This document shows, piece after piece, positions 32,970 through 44,082 of a DNA stretch of 64,000 bases. Below the pieces are notes generated by a model. It was not told where the DNA came from. It did no database searches and saw only the letters and a program-made list of their open reading frames with translations. Where the stretch lies: NCBI RefSeq assembly GCF_017894365.1, contig NZ_CP059467.1:2852001-2916000 (forward strand), written 5' to 3'. How positions within the stretch are numbered: position 1 is the first letter of the stretch; every line of letters starts with the position of its first letter. The position numbers and the translations under genes were made by a program. This DNA is from Aromatoleum bremense (lineage in GTDB: Bacteria > Pseudomonadota > Gammaproteobacteria > Burkholderiales > Rhodocyclaceae).

Positions 32970-35900
32970 ATGGCGCCCGCAGTCGAGACTTCGGTGCGGC
33001 GCCGGTTTTTCCGCATCGCGGGCGGACTGCTGCTGGTCGTGCTGCTGCTCGTCGTGGCGGCGGCGCTGTTTGCGACGTGGCTGGTGCGCGCCGAATCCGG
33101 CCTGCGCTTTGCCGCCGACGCCGTCGGACGCCTGAGCGGCGGGCAGGTCGTCGTCGTGAACGCGTCCGGCCGTCTCGCCGGACCGCTGCAGCTCGATGCG
33201 CTGCGCGTCGTCACCCCGGACCTGCGGCTGCGGATCGGCAACCTGGCGCTGCAGTGGAACGCGGCGGCGCTGTTCGACCGCCATCTCGACATCGCGTCCC
33301 TCGCGATCGACGAAATCACGCTTGCGCGCCGGCCCGCTGACGCGCCCGCCCCCGCGCAAGGTCCTCCTGCCACGCTCGAACTGCCGTTCTCGCTGTCACT
33401 GCGGGCGCTGCAGGTCGGGCGCGTCGCCGTGCTCGACCGGCCGGCGGAAGGCGGCGAGGCGGTGCCGGTCGACGCAGTGAAGTTCGAACTCTCGTCGCTC
33501 GCGGCCACGCTCGCGAGCGACGGCCGGCACCACCGCGTCGAAGCCCTCTCCGCCACGCTGCCGTTCGGTCAGGCCAGCCTGTCGGGCGAAATGGACGGCG
33601 GCGCCGCGCCGTTCGCGCTGTCGGCCAGCGGCGTGCTGCAGGGCGAGCGGGCCGGCCGTGCCTACACGCTGAACCTTCGCGCCGACGGCGACCTGGTCAC
33701 TCCGCACCTGCTCGTCGAGGCCGAGGGCGCGGGGCTTGCCGGCAGCGCCGATGTCGTCGCCGCGCCGTTCGAGCCGGTGCCGCTGCGCCGCCTCCAGGCC
33801 GCGCTCGGCGATATCGATCCGTCCGCGTTCCAGCCGGCCGCGCCACAGGCCGCGCTGCGCCTCGAAGCCGACCTCACGTCGGCCCCCGGCGAAGCGTGGG
33901 TGCTCTCCGGGCCGGTCACGATTGAAAACCGGGCGCCCGGCACGATCGACCGCAACGCGCTGCCGGTCGAGCGCATCGCGGCGCAACTGCGCTGGACGCC
34001 GGCTGAAACGAGTGCCGATTCGCTGCTCGTCGAACTTCCCGGCGCCGGCACCGCCGCGGGAAACGTCCACTGGTCGCCGGATGCCGACACGGCGTTCGGG
34101 CGCGTGACCGCGATGCTGCAGCTCGCCGGCATCGATCCTGCCCGGCTCGACGCACGCCTGCCGAAAGGCAACGTCGCCGGAACCGTCGAAGCGGCAGGTG
34201 ACGCCTCCCAACAGACGGCGCGGTTCGACCTGCGCCTTGGCGCTGCGCGGATCCGTGCCGATGGCGAACTGACGGCGCCGACGGATGACGGTGCGCGAAC
34301 CCTCGTCGCAACCGGCCAGCTCGCGGCGTTCGATCCGCACGCGCTGCTCGCCCGCGCGCCTGCCGCGAGCCTGAACATGAGCTTCGAACTGCGGGGTGCG
34401 CTGGGCGAGCGGCGGCGTTTCGACGCCCGCTGGCAACTGCAGCCGAGCCGGCTCGAAGGCCGGCCGCTGAGCGGAAGCGGCCACGTCGTCATCGACGGCG
34501 AGCGGCTCGCCGACAGCGACCTCGACCTGACGCTCGCCGGCAACCGGGTGCAGGTGAAAGGCGCGTGGGGCGGGCGCGGCGACGAGCTGGAGATCGACGT
34601 CGATGCTCCGGCGCTCGCCGCGCTCGGCGACGAATTCGGCGGCCGCGCACGGATCGAGGGGACTGTGAGCGGCACGCTCGAACGCCCCGGCGCGACGTTC
34701 GACCTGTCGGCGGCGGCGCTGCGCCTGCCGGGCGGGCTGCGGGTTGCAGGACTCGGCGCGCAGGGGCGGTTCGCCGACGGCATCGACGGGCCCCTCGAAC
34801 TCGCGCTCGACGTCACCGGATTGGGCCGCGGCGAGGACGAGAACCTCATCGACCGCGCGAAGCTCGGCGTCAGCGGGAAGGGTACGGACCACATCCTCGA
34901 CTTCACGGCGAGCGGCCTCGAGGACGACACGCTGCGCATGCGCCTCGCAGGCGGCCTGGTGAGGAAGCCCGGTGCCGCCGGTTCGGCCGGTTCGGCCGGT
35001 TCGGCCGGCGCCGCAGGCGAAGGGGGCGGCGCGGCCGGGCCGGACTCCGCGCCGCCCGGCGAGCAGCGCTCCCGCTTCGCGTGGCAGGGGCGCGCCGTGA
35101 CGCTCGAGACCGGCGGGCGTTTCAAAGCGCGGCTGACCTCGCCGGCGCAGCTCCACATCGAGTCCGAACGCGTCGCGCTGGGGACGGCCGCGTTCGACGC
35201 CGGCGAGCGCGGTCGCATCCGGCTCGACGAAACGCAATGGACGCCGCAGCTCATCGCCGCACGCGGTTCGCTGACCGGTCTCGCGCTGCGCCTCGCGAGC
35301 CGGCCGGACGGACGCCGCGAGGGACGCATCGGGCGCGAGCGGGGGGCGCTGGTGCTCGGCGCCGAATGGGACCTGCAGCTCGGCCAGAGCGCGAACGGGA
35401 CGGCGCGGGTATTCCGCGAGTCGGGCGACCTGAGCGTCAGCGGCGAGCTCCCGGCGCGGCTCGGCCTCGAACATCTCGAAGCCCGGTTGACCGTGCGCGA
35501 CAACCGCCTGGCGCTGTCGCTGGACGCGCGAGGGTCCGAACTCGGCGAACTGGTCGGTTCCGCAACCGCGCTGGCGGAGCGCGACCCGGGCGCGGGCTGG
35601 CGGCTCGCGCCGGACGCGGCGCTGCTCGGCTCGGCGCGGCTGGCGATGCCGTCGATCGCGTGGCTCGGGCGCCTGATGCAGGAAAACATCGTCACCGGCG
35701 GCAGCCTCGCGGCCGATTTTGCGCTCGCCGGCACGCCGTCCGACCCGCGCGCGAGCGGCAGCATCGACGGACGCGCGCTGTCGGTCGCCCTCGTCGACGA
35801 AGGGCTGCAGCTGACGGGCGGCGAACTCCGCGCGGAGTTCGATCGCGACCGGCTGCGCCTCGTCCGGCTCGAATTCGTGTCGCCGAATCGCGTCCGGCCC

Positions 35901-36989
35901 GCCGACGGGCGCGTGCCGGTGGCGCGCTTCACGCGCGAGCCGGGCCGCCTCACCGCGTCGGGTGAAATCGCGCTCGACAGCGGAACGGGCAGTTTTCGCT
36001 ACCAGGCCGACCGCCTGCCGATCCTGCAGCGCCCCGACCGCTGGCTGATCCTGTCCGGCGGCGGCACCGCGCGCAGCACGTGGACCAGCCTCGACCTGGA
36101 GGCAGAGTTTCGTGCCGACGCGGGATACATCGAACTGGCCGATTCGCCGCCGCCGAGCCTCTCCGAGGATGTCGTGATCCTCGGGCGCGAAACGCCGTCC
36201 GGCAAAGGCGGCTTCAAGCTCGCTGCCGACGTGCAGGTCACGCTCGGCGACAACCTGTACCTGTCGGCGCTTGGCGTCGACACGCGGCTCGCGGGCGAGC
36301 TGCGGCTGCGCGTGCGCGATGGCGAGCCGCTGAGCGCGGTCGGCACGATCGCGACGGTCGGCGGCACCTATCAAGGCTATGGCCAGAGCCTCGTGATCGA
36401 GCGCGGCCGGATCAATTTCCAGGGGCCGCTGAACAACCCGGGCCTGAATATCGTTGCGTTGCGCAAGGGGCTCGCAGTCGAAGCCGGGGTCGCGATCGTC
36501 GGCAGCGCGAGGCGGCCGCAGGTGCGGCTGGTGTCCGAGCCGAACGTGCCCGATCCGGAGAAGCTGTCGTGGCTCGTCCTCGGCCGCCCGCCGACGGCCG
36601 GCGGCGGAGCGGACCTCGGCCTGCTGCTGCCGGCCGCTCAGGCCCTGCTCGGCGGGCCCGGCGGCGGCATGACCGAACAGCTGTCGCGCAGCCTCGGCTT
36701 CGACCAGTTCTCGATCGGGCAGGGAGAACTCACCAGCGTCACGCGCGGCGCGACGAGCCGCGTCGTCGGCGAAGGTTCGGTCGTGACCGGCGAAGGCACC
36801 GTCAGCGGACAGGTGCTGTCGCTCGGCAAGCGCCTGTCGTCGGACCTTTTCCTGTCGTTCGAGCAGAGCCTCGGCGGCGCCGAAAGCCTCGTCAAGCTGA
36901 CCTACCAGCTGACCCGGCAGGTCTCCGTCGTGGCGCGCGGCGGCAACGACAACTCGGCCGACGTCTATTACACAATCTCCTTCAAATAA
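32970..36989 (+). CDS. tamB: Translocation and assembly module protein TamB
   Basis: This very large envelope protein bridges inner and outer membranes and supports outer-membrane protein insertion or lipid transport. The 1339 residues have one N-terminal membrane anchor (about 12-36), then a long beta-rich body of repeating amphipathic strands, and a conserved C-terminal TamB domain (about 1000-1339) with GLLLPAAQALLGG and a terminal strand ending YYTISFK. An in-frame 9-base tandem repeat at 34980-35008 encodes a GSA-repeat linker. tamA is not adjacent, although the two are often neighbours. It immediately follows trpC. Confidence 0.92.
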   Translation: MAPAVETSVRRRFFRIAGGLLLVVLLLVVAAALFATWLVRAESGLRFAADAVGRLSGGQVVVVNASGRLAGPLQLDALRVVTPDLRLRIGNLALQWNAAALFDRHLDIASLAIDEITLARRPADAPAPAQGPPATLELPFSLSLRALQVGRVAVLDRPAEGGEAVPVDAVKFELSSLAATLASDGRHHRVEALSATLPFGQASLSGEMDGGAAPFALSASGVLQGERAGRAYTLNLRADGDLVTPHLLVEAEGAGLAGSADVVAAPFEPVPLRRLQAALGDIDPSAFQPAAPQAALRLEADLTSAPGEAWVLSGPVTIENRAPGTIDRNALPVERIAAQLRWTPAETSADSLLVELPGAGTAAGNVHWSPDADTAFGRVTAMLQLAGIDPARLDARLPKGNVAGTVEAAGDASQQTARFDLRLGAARIRADGELTAPTDDGARTLVATGQLAAFDPHALLARAPAASLNMSFELRGALGERRRFDARWQLQPSRLEGRPLSGSGHVVIDGERLADSDLDLTLAGNRVQVKGAWGGRGDELEIDVDAPALAALGDEFGGRARIEGTVSGTLERPGATFDLSAAALRLPGGLRVAGLGAQGRFADGIDGPLELALDVTGLGRGEDENLIDRAKLGVSGKGTDHILDFTASGLEDDTLRMRLAGGLVRKPGAAGSAGSAGSAGAAGEGGGAAGPDSAPPGEQRSRFAWQGRAVTLETGGRFKARLTSPAQLHIESERVALGTAAFDAGERGRIRLDETQWTPQLIAARGSLTGLALRLASRPDGRREGRIGRERGALVLGAEWDLQLGQSANGTARVFRESGDLSVSGELPARLGLEHLEARLTVRDNRLALSLDARGSELGELVGSATALAERDPGAGWRLAPDAALLGSARLAMPSIAWLGRLMQENIVTGGSLAADFALAGTPSDPRASGSIDGRALSVALVDEGLQLTGGELRAEFDRDRLRLVRLEFVSPNRVRPADGRVPVARFTREPGRLTASGEIALDSGTGSFRYQADRLPILQRPDRWLILSGGGTARSTWTSLDLEAEFRADAGYIELADSPPPSLSEDVVILGRETPSGKGGFKLAADVQVTLGDNLYLSALGVDTRLAGELRLRVRDGEPLSAVGTIATVGGTYQGYGQSLVIERGRINFQGPLNNPGLNIVALRKGLAVEAGVAIVGSARRPQVRLVSEPNVPDPEKLSWLVLGRPPTAGGGADLGLLLPAAQALLGGPGGGMTEQLSRSLGFDQFSIGQGELTSVTRGATSRVVGEGSVVTGEGTVSGQVLSLGKRLSSDLFLSFEQSLGGAESLVKLTYQLTRQVSVVARGGNDNSADVYYTISFK

Positions 36990-37050
36990 CCGGGAATGGA
37001 CGTGCCGCGGCGCTGTCATACCAGCAGCGATTCCCAAGGAGGTAATCCGT

Positions 37051-37614
37051 ATGACGGAACAGGAAATGCCCGCGGCACGTGAAACCGCCATTCTGGCCGG
37101 CGGCTGCTTCTGGTGCCTCGAGGCCGTGTTCAAGGATGTGGAAGGCGTGGAGGCGGTGACGTCCGGCTATACCGGCGGACGCGTCGATTCTCCGTCCTAT
37201 CGCCAGGTCTGCGAGGGTGGAACGGGCCACGCGGAAGCCGTGCGCATCGTGTTCGATCCCGAAGTGATCGGCTACCGCGATCTGCTGGAGATATTCTTCG
37301 TCATCCATGACCCGACGAGCCTCAACCGGCAGGGCAACGACGTCGGCACGCAATACCGTTCCGCGATCTTCGCGACGACGGACGAGCAGTTGCACGAGGC
37401 GCTCGCGCTGATCGAGGAAATGGGCGAAATGCGCGTGTACCCGTCGGCGATCGTGACCAAGGTCGAGCGTGCCGGCACGTTCTGGCCGGCGGAGGATGTG
37501 CACCGCGATTATTACGCGCGTAACTCGGACCAGTCGTATTGCCAGTACGTCGTCGCGCCGAAGATCGCGAAATTCCGCGAGAACTTCGCCAGCCGGCGCA
37601 AGCAGGGCGGGTAG
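37051..37614 (+). CDS. msrA: Peptide methionine (S)-S-oxide reductase
   Basis: This enzyme repairs oxidised methionine in proteins using a catalytic cysteine. The 187 residues have the active site [11 protein letters not shown] near residue 18, VTSGYTGG near 35, and the substrate region GTQYRSAIF near 105. An AAGGAGG Shine-Dalgarno (37037-37043) lies upstream of the ATG. It stands between tamB and an FKBP gene, all on one strand, and may share their transcript. No MsrB domain is fused. Confidence 0.96.
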   Translation: MTEQEMPAARETAILAGGCFWCLEAVFKDVEGVEAVTSGYTGGRVDSPSYRQVCEGGTGHAEAVRIVFDPEVIGYRDLLEIFFVIHDPTSLNRQGNDVGTQYRSAIFATTDEQLHEALALIEEMGEMRVYPSAIVTKVERAGTFWPAEDVHRDYYARNSDQSYCQYVVAPKIAKFRENFASRRKQGG

Positions 37615-37648
37615 AATCCGGGTTTTCGCCTCAACCAGGAGAGTACCG

Positions 37649-37993
37649 ATGTCCCAGACCACGACCGCCAGCGGCCTCATCATCGAAGACATGGAGGTCG
37701 GCAGCGGCGCGACGGCCGAGAAAGGCAAGAGCGTATCGGTGCATTACACCGGCTGGCTCACCGACGGCCGCAAGTTCGATTCGAGCAAGGATCGCAACGA
37801 TCCGTTCGAGTTTCCGCTCGGCGCCGGCCACGTCATCCGCGGCTGGGACGAGGGCGTGCAGGGCATGCAGGAAGGCGGCCGGCGCAAGCTGACGATTCCG
37901 CCCGAACTCGGCTATGGCGCGCGTGGCGCCGGGGGTGTGATTCCGCCGAACGCGACGCTGGTGTTTGAAGTGGAGCTGCTGAAGGTCCGCTGA
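37649..37993 (+). CDS. FKBP-type peptidyl-prolyl isomerase
   Basis: This 114-residue single-domain protein is a cytosolic proline isomerase. It has the FKBP pattern: [39 protein letters not shown], and [31 protein letters not shown], with the aromatic pocket residues retained. There is no signal peptide or charged extension. The start at 37649 follows AGGAGA, and a TAGAAT hexamer lies at 37612-37617 at the end of msrA. Confidence 0.95.
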   Translation: MSQTTTASGLIIEDMEVGSGATAEKGKSVSVHYTGWLTDGRKFDSSKDRNDPFEFPLGAGHVIRGWDEGVQGMQEGGRRKLTIPPELGYGARGAGGVIPPNATLVFEVELLKVR

Positions 37994-38132
37994 ACGCGCT
38001 GCATGCCAGCGCTTCGCGCGCCGGCCGTAATGTCGGGAAATGTTTCAGGCGCCGGACTCTTCCGTCGTTCCGCCTGCTCCCGCGCGCATTGACGTGGTTT
38101 ACCATGGCGACCGTTCCGTTCCCGTCGTCATC

Positions 38133-38993
38133 ATGCGCACTCTCACTCCGCACCAGGCCCTGCTGCTTTCGATCCTCGCCGCGCTGACGACGATCGGCAT
38201 GAAGGCGGGAGCGTGGTGGCTGACCGGTTCGGTCGGATTCCTCTCCGATGCGCTGGAGTCTCTCGTCAATCTCGCCGGCGCGTCGTTCGCGCTGCTGATG
38301 GTGTCGTTGGCGCGTGCTCCGGCCGACCCCGAGCATCCGTACGGTCACGGCAAGGCGGAATATTTCTCGGCCGCTTTCGAAGGCATGCTGATCTTCGTCG
38401 CCGCGCTGGTGATCCTCGCGATGGCCGTCGAACGCCTGATCCATCCGCAGCCGCTCGGCGCGCTCGGTCTGGGCACTGTGCTGTCGGTCGGCGCGAGCCT
38501 CGTCAACCTGGCCGTTGCGCGCATCCTGTTCGACGTCGGGCGGGCGCACCGTTCGCTCGCGCTCGAAGCCGATGCGCGTCATCTGATGACCGACGTGTGG
38601 ACGACCGCGGGTGTCGTCACGGGCGTCGGGCTGGCGAGCCTCAGCGGCTGGAACTGGCTCGATCCGCTCGTGGCAGCCGGCGTCGCATTGAACATCCTGC
38701 GCGAAGGCTGGAGCCTGATGCACCGCTCGGTCGATGGCCTGATGGACCGTGCGCTCGATGACGCCGAAATCCGGCATATCGAGGCGGTGCTGCAGTCCTG
38801 TTGCAACGGGGGCGGATGCTTCGTCAACCTGAAGACGCGCGTCGCCGGAGCGATGCAGTTCGCGCATGTCGATCTGCGCGTGCCGGGAAACTGGACCGTC
38901 GCCCACGCCCATGCGCTCGCCGACGCGGCCGAGCGCGCGGTGCACAAGCAGACCGGGACGCGGCTGACGACCCACATCGAGCCGACCGAGTAG
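38133..38993 (+). CDS. Cation diffusion facilitator transporter
   Basis: This is an inner-membrane metal/proton exchanger of the CDF family, which exports Zn, Fe, Co or related divalent ions. The 286 residues begin with about six membrane helices including SVGFLSDALESLVNLAGA (Asp-containing helix 2), the signature HPYGHGKAEYFSA and LEADARHLMTDVWTT in helix 5, followed by a cytoplasmic domain. The Cys-containing stretch SCCNGGGC (near residue 225) in that domain could bind metal. An upstream ATG at 38040 would add 31 residues of soluble leader; neither start has a clear Shine-Dalgarno. Metal specificity cannot be assigned. Confidence 0.88.
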   Translation: MRTLTPHQALLLSILAALTTIGMKAGAWWLTGSVGFLSDALESLVNLAGASFALLMVSLARAPADPEHPYGHGKAEYFSAAFEGMLIFVAALVILAMAVERLIHPQPLGALGLGTVLSVGASLVNLAVARILFDVGRAHRSLALEADARHLMTDVWTTAGVVTGVGLASLSGWNWLDPLVAAGVALNILREGWSLMHRSVDGLMDRALDDAEIRHIEAVLQSCCNGGGCFVNLKTRVAGAMQFAHVDLRVPGNWTVAHAHALADAAERAVHKQTGTRLTTHIEPTE

Positions 38994-39014
38994 CGTTCGC
39001 GGCCCCGGCGTCGC

Positions 39015-39530
39015 TCACGGCGTTGCCGCGGCCCCTCCGGGTTGGGCCATCGAGTCGCCGATGATCTGTCGTGCGTAGGTCGTCTGCTCCTCGGTCGTGG
39101 CATGCGCGACGAGGACCACGTGGCCGCTCGCGAGCGCATCCTTGACCAGATCGGCGACGTCGCCCTTGCTGTTCTCCGCGCCGGCAGCCGCCCCGACGAT
39201 GGCGCCGAGGCTTGCTCCCCAGCCGAGCATCGACAGCGCGCCGAGCACTGGGCTGGCGACGAACAGACTGATGTTCGCCGCCGCCAGCGCAACGGTCCCC
39301 GCAGCGCCGGCGAGCGTCCCGACCGCGGTGCCGATCGCGCCGTCCCGCAGCACTTCCTTCAGCACGTCGTCGCTGTCTGGCGTAGCGTCCTCGCTCTCGC
39401 GGTTGCCGCCCGGTTCAAGCAGCTTCGCCTTGTCCCGCGGCAGGCCGCGCTGAACGAGGCGCTCCAGCGCTGCTTCGGCCGCCGCGCGCGTCTCGTAGAC
39501 GCCCAATACTCTGTGCAGGTAGTTTTCCAT
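39015..39530 (-). CDS. Glycine-zipper stress-type protein
   Basis: This 171-residue product starts with a domain similar to the YflT/general-stress fold (VLGVYETRAAAEAALERL). A Gly/Ala-rich stretch follows (about 75-130, GTAVGTLAGAAGTVALAAAN and GWGASLGAIVGAAAGAE) that looks like a glycine-zipper membrane-associated helix pair. The C-terminal part is ferredoxin-like. AGGAG lies before the ATG at 39530. Function is not known. It is convergent with the CDF gene (21 bases between stops). Confidence 0.72.
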   Translation of the reverse strand: MENYLHRVLGVYETRAAAEAALERLVQRGLPRDKAKLLEPGGNRESEDATPDSDDVLKEVLRDGAIGTAVGTLAGAAGTVALAAANISLFVASPVLGALSMLGWGASLGAIVGAAAGAENSKGDVADLVKDALASGHVVLVAHATTEEQTTYARQIIGDSMAQPGGAAATP

Positions 39531-39672
39531 CGTGTGCTCCTGTCCGGCGGACGGTGCGCGGTCGCACGCGTTCTCCGCATCCGGGATAGAGTGCGGCGGA
39601 GAGGCTCGCGTTCCGAAGCCCTGCACGGACGCGCCTGCGAAGGGCTCTCTCTACGCATATGCCGATCCGGGT

Positions 39673-39789
39673 TCAATTCTTGCGGGAATCGTCGAGCCGT
39701 TTCCGGCTGCGGCGCACGGCAAGGTGCGCCGCGAGGCCGATCGCAACGACGAGGACGATGAAGATGAGAGGATGCAGCAGATCGCGCAC
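39673..39789 (-). CDS. Candidate 38-residue single-span membrane miniprotein
   Basis: A GTG-initiated frame encodes LLHPLIFIVLVVAIGLAA (a good membrane helix) followed by a basic tail VRRSRKRLDDSRKN. The hydrophobic-then-basic layout is typical of small membrane proteins and is not expected by chance in such GC-rich DNA, but there is no Shine-Dalgarno and no homologue is known to me. Apart from this frame, the 345-base gap 39531-39875 holds nothing I recognise. Confidence 0.28.
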   Translation of the reverse strand: MRDLLHPLIFIVLVVAIGLAAHLAVRRSRKRLDDSRKN

Positions 39790-39875
39790 GGAGCGTACTG
39801 TATCGCGGCACGTGCCCGCGCGAGCGAGCGGCGTGGCTCGATTCCGCAAACTTCGCCGATGATACGCACGCGCCG

Positions 39876-41252
39876 ATGATCCGTTCCCCCCGTCCCGTTC
39901 GCACCGCGGTCCTGTTCGCCACGGTGTTTGTCGAGGGCTTTTCGTCGCTCGGCGCGGAGATCATCGCGCTGCGCCGCCTGGTGCCGCATCTGGGCAGCGC
40001 GATCACCGTGACGGCGCCGACGATCGGTTTCTTCCTGCTCGCGCTCGCGCTCGGATACCAGGCGGGCGGACGTGTCGAGCGCGATTTTCTCGGGCGCGTG
40101 CGGCGCAACTTCCTGCTCGCCGCCGCATTGATCGCAGTGGGACTCGCCGGACCGGTCGTCGACGCGTTGTTCGCGCACGTGACTCCCGCGCCGCTTGCGT
40201 ACCTGATCTTCGTCGCCGGCGTGGTGTGCCCGATCGCGTGGCTGCTCGGCCAGACGGTGCCGGTGCTGACCAACCTGCTGCGCGACGATCGTGTCGGCGC
40301 GCGCAGCGGCGCGGCGCTGTACTGGTCGACGCTCGGGTCGTTCCTGGGTTCGCTGTCGCTGTCGTTGCTGGTCATGCAGTGGCTCGGCGTCGCCGCGGCG
40401 ATCCTCGTCTGTGCGGCGCTGCTCCTGTGCCTGGTGCCGTGGCTGCAGGATTCCGGGGAACGGACGGTGGCGGCCGACCTGCCGATCATCGCGCTGGTCG
40501 CCGTCGCGGCGATAGGCGGCAACGTGCTGCTGCCGCAACAGATCGAAACTGCCTACGCCACTTACCGAGTCGGCCCGGTGGTGGTGCCCGGCATGACCGA
40601 CCCGCAGGTGTTCTGGATCAACAACCAGGTCGCTTCGATCATCGACGACAGCGAGCCGCCGCGCTACACGCGTTACATTGAGCGGCTGCGCACGGTGATG
40701 CTTGAAGAAATGGGTTTTCGTAACCGCAGCATCCTCGTGCTCGGCGCCGGCGGCTTCACGCTCTCGCACCGCGAACCGCTCAACGACTACCTCTACGTCG
40801 ATATCGACCCGGCAATACGCGAACTGGCGGAGCGGGAGTTCCTCGGTACCGGCAGCCGTGGACGCTTTGTCGCCGCCGACGCGCGGCGTTTCGTCGCCGA
40901 CACCGACGAGCGCTTCGACGCGGTCGTCGTCGACGCCTATAGCGCGCTCACGAGCATTCCCGCGCACCTGGTCACGCGCGAATTCTGGCAGGGGACGCAG
41001 CGCGTGTTGGCCCCGCAAGGCGTGATGTTCGCGAACTTGATCCTCGATTCGCGCCTCGCGACGCCGTACGCGCGCAACCTGCTGGCCACGATCCAGTCGG
41101 TATATGGCCCCTGCGCGGTTGAAATCCTGTTCCGCGACCGCCCGCTCTCGAACGTCCTGGTGCAATGCTTCGCCGGCGCCCCGCCGCCGGCCGCCGAGCC
41201 CTACACCGACGAGCGCAACCGCGCGGATCTCGACCTGCTGCGCTCGCGCTAG
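39876..41252 (+). CDS. Membrane-bound spermidine-synthase-like protein
   Basis: The 458-residue protein has six to seven N-terminal membrane helices (about 10-225), including VEGFSSLGAEIIALRRLVP and LGQTVPVLTNLL, followed by a SAM/aminopropyl-transferase fold. That fold contains ILVLGAGGFTLSHREPL near residue 288, YVDIDPAIRELAE near 307 and FDAVVVDAYSALTSIPAHL near 347. The architecture is that of the fused-membrane spermidine synthase-like family, whose substrates are mostly unproven. It is the second such fold in the window (see 29228-30049). It is convergent with recQ. Confidence 0.85.
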   Translation: MIRSPRPVRTAVLFATVFVEGFSSLGAEIIALRRLVPHLGSAITVTAPTIGFFLLALALGYQAGGRVERDFLGRVRRNFLLAAALIAVGLAGPVVDALFAHVTPAPLAYLIFVAGVVCPIAWLLGQTVPVLTNLLRDDRVGARSGAALYWSTLGSFLGSLSLSLLVMQWLGVAAAILVCAALLLCLVPWLQDSGERTVAADLPIIALVAVAAIGGNVLLPQQIETAYATYRVGPVVVPGMTDPQVFWINNQVASIIDDSEPPRYTRYIERLRTVMLEEMGFRNRSILVLGAGGFTLSHREPLNDYLYVDIDPAIRELAEREFLGTGSRGRFVAADARRFVADTDERFDAVVVDAYSALTSIPAHLVTREFWQGTQRVLAPQGVMFANLILDSRLATPYARNLLATIQSVYGPCAVEILFRDRPLSNVLVQCFAGAPPPAAEPYTDERNRADLDLLRSR

Positions 41253-41281
41253 CGGGCAGCAGGCGGGCGCGCACCGGCGTT

Positions 41282-43105
<1,824 letters not shown>

Positions 43106-43197
43106 CGGCAGCATTTTAACGGCGCTCGTGCGCTGGCGGGCGGCCGATCGGGGCGTCGCCGCCGCAGCGGCGACCGGATCCGTTGCGGTGCGCGATT

Positions 43198-43686
43198 TCA
43201 GCTGCCGCGGATGCGGCCGAGCAGCGTCGTCGTCGAGCGCTCGTGCTCGAACGGAATCGAATGCACGGCGCCCCCCCAGCCGCGCACTTCGGTCGCGCCG
43301 ACGATCCGTTCGGGCGCCCAGTCGCCGCCCTTGACGAGGACGTCGGGCCGGGCTTCGAGGATGCACGCGAGCGGTGTGTCTTCGTCGAACCACGTCACGA
43401 GGTCCACGCATGCGAGCGCGGCCATGACCGCGGCGCGATCTTCGAGCGGATTGACCGGCCGGTCGTCGCCTTTGCCCAGACGCCGCACCGACGCATCGGT
43501 GTTCAGCGCGACGACCATTGCGGCGCCGAGCGCGCGCGCCTGGGCGAGGTAGGTGACGTGGCCGCGATGCAGGATGTCGAAACAGCCGTTCGTGAATACG
43601 AGCGGGCGGGGGAGCGCCGCGGCACGGATCGCGAGTTCCTCCGGCGGGCAGATTTTGGTCTCGAAAGCGGGGCGGGAATAGCGCAT
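43198..43686 (-). CDS. rfaE2: D-glycero-beta-D-manno-heptose 1-phosphate adenylyltransferase
   Basis: This nucleotidyltransferase makes ADP-heptose for lipopolysaccharide core. The 162 residues contain the HxGH signature in [20 protein letters not shown] near residue 25 and VKGGDW near 128. It is the stand-alone C-terminal half of the bifunctional HldE; the kinase half (HldA/RfaE1) is not in the window. The start at 43686 is where the fold begins; an upstream ATG at 43761 would add 25 unconserved residues. recQ follows 92 bases later on the same strand. Confidence 0.92.
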   Translation of the reverse strand: MRYSRPAFETKICPPEELAIRAAALPRPLVFTNGCFDILHRGHVTYLAQARALGAAMVVALNTDASVRRLGKGDDRPVNPLEDRAAVMAALACVDLVTWFDEDTPLACILEARPDVLVKGGDWAPERIVGATEVRGWGGAVHSIPFEHERSTTTLLGRIRGS

Positions 43687-43838
43687 TTTTCGGGTCGCAG
43701 TGGACGGGCACGCGATTTTAGCCCGGAAGCCCCGCGGCCCGTTGCGCAGTGCAGTGCGCACCCCTGCGGGAAAACCCCGATAGGGTTCCCCATTCCTTGC
43801 GGGCAGTAAGCGACTAGCACGTATTGCACTGCAAAATA

Positions 43839-43852
43839 TTGATGATGCTCAA
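43839..43852 (+). promoter_or_regulatory. FNR/ANR-like box upstream of the aa3 oxidase operon
   Basis: TTGATGATGCTCAA matches nine of ten defined bases of TTGAT-N4-ATCAA. It lies 231 bases before coxB in the 396-base divergent gap between rfaE2 and coxB (43687-44082), together with possible promoter elements TTGCGA at 43862-43867 and a TATGGC/GCATGA region near 43881-43890. An oxygen-responsive regulator at an aerobic oxidase would make sense. No other feature is recognised in this gap. Confidence 0.42.
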
Positions 43853-44082
43853 AAACCCGTATTGCGAACGCTGATTTTGCTATGGCATGATCAGTTCGAC
43901 TACACGGAAAAATCTTTCATCATCAGGATTGCGATTCCTTCCGGGTAGCGGTTTGTTCTCGCCGGTGGGCCACGATGCACGGCTTCCGGCGCCGGCCGTC
44001 ACGGCTCGGAAAGCGGGCTCGCACGTGATGCGATTCCGCCTCCCCGGGCGACGCCGACACTGCATTCGATAGAGGTTGGGAC

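Noticed and set aside
33396..37133. A 1245-codon open frame on the minus strand opposite tamB
   Set aside because: It is a by-product of high GC and codon bias opposite a clear gene; the translation is rich in Arg, Ala and Glu with no domain.
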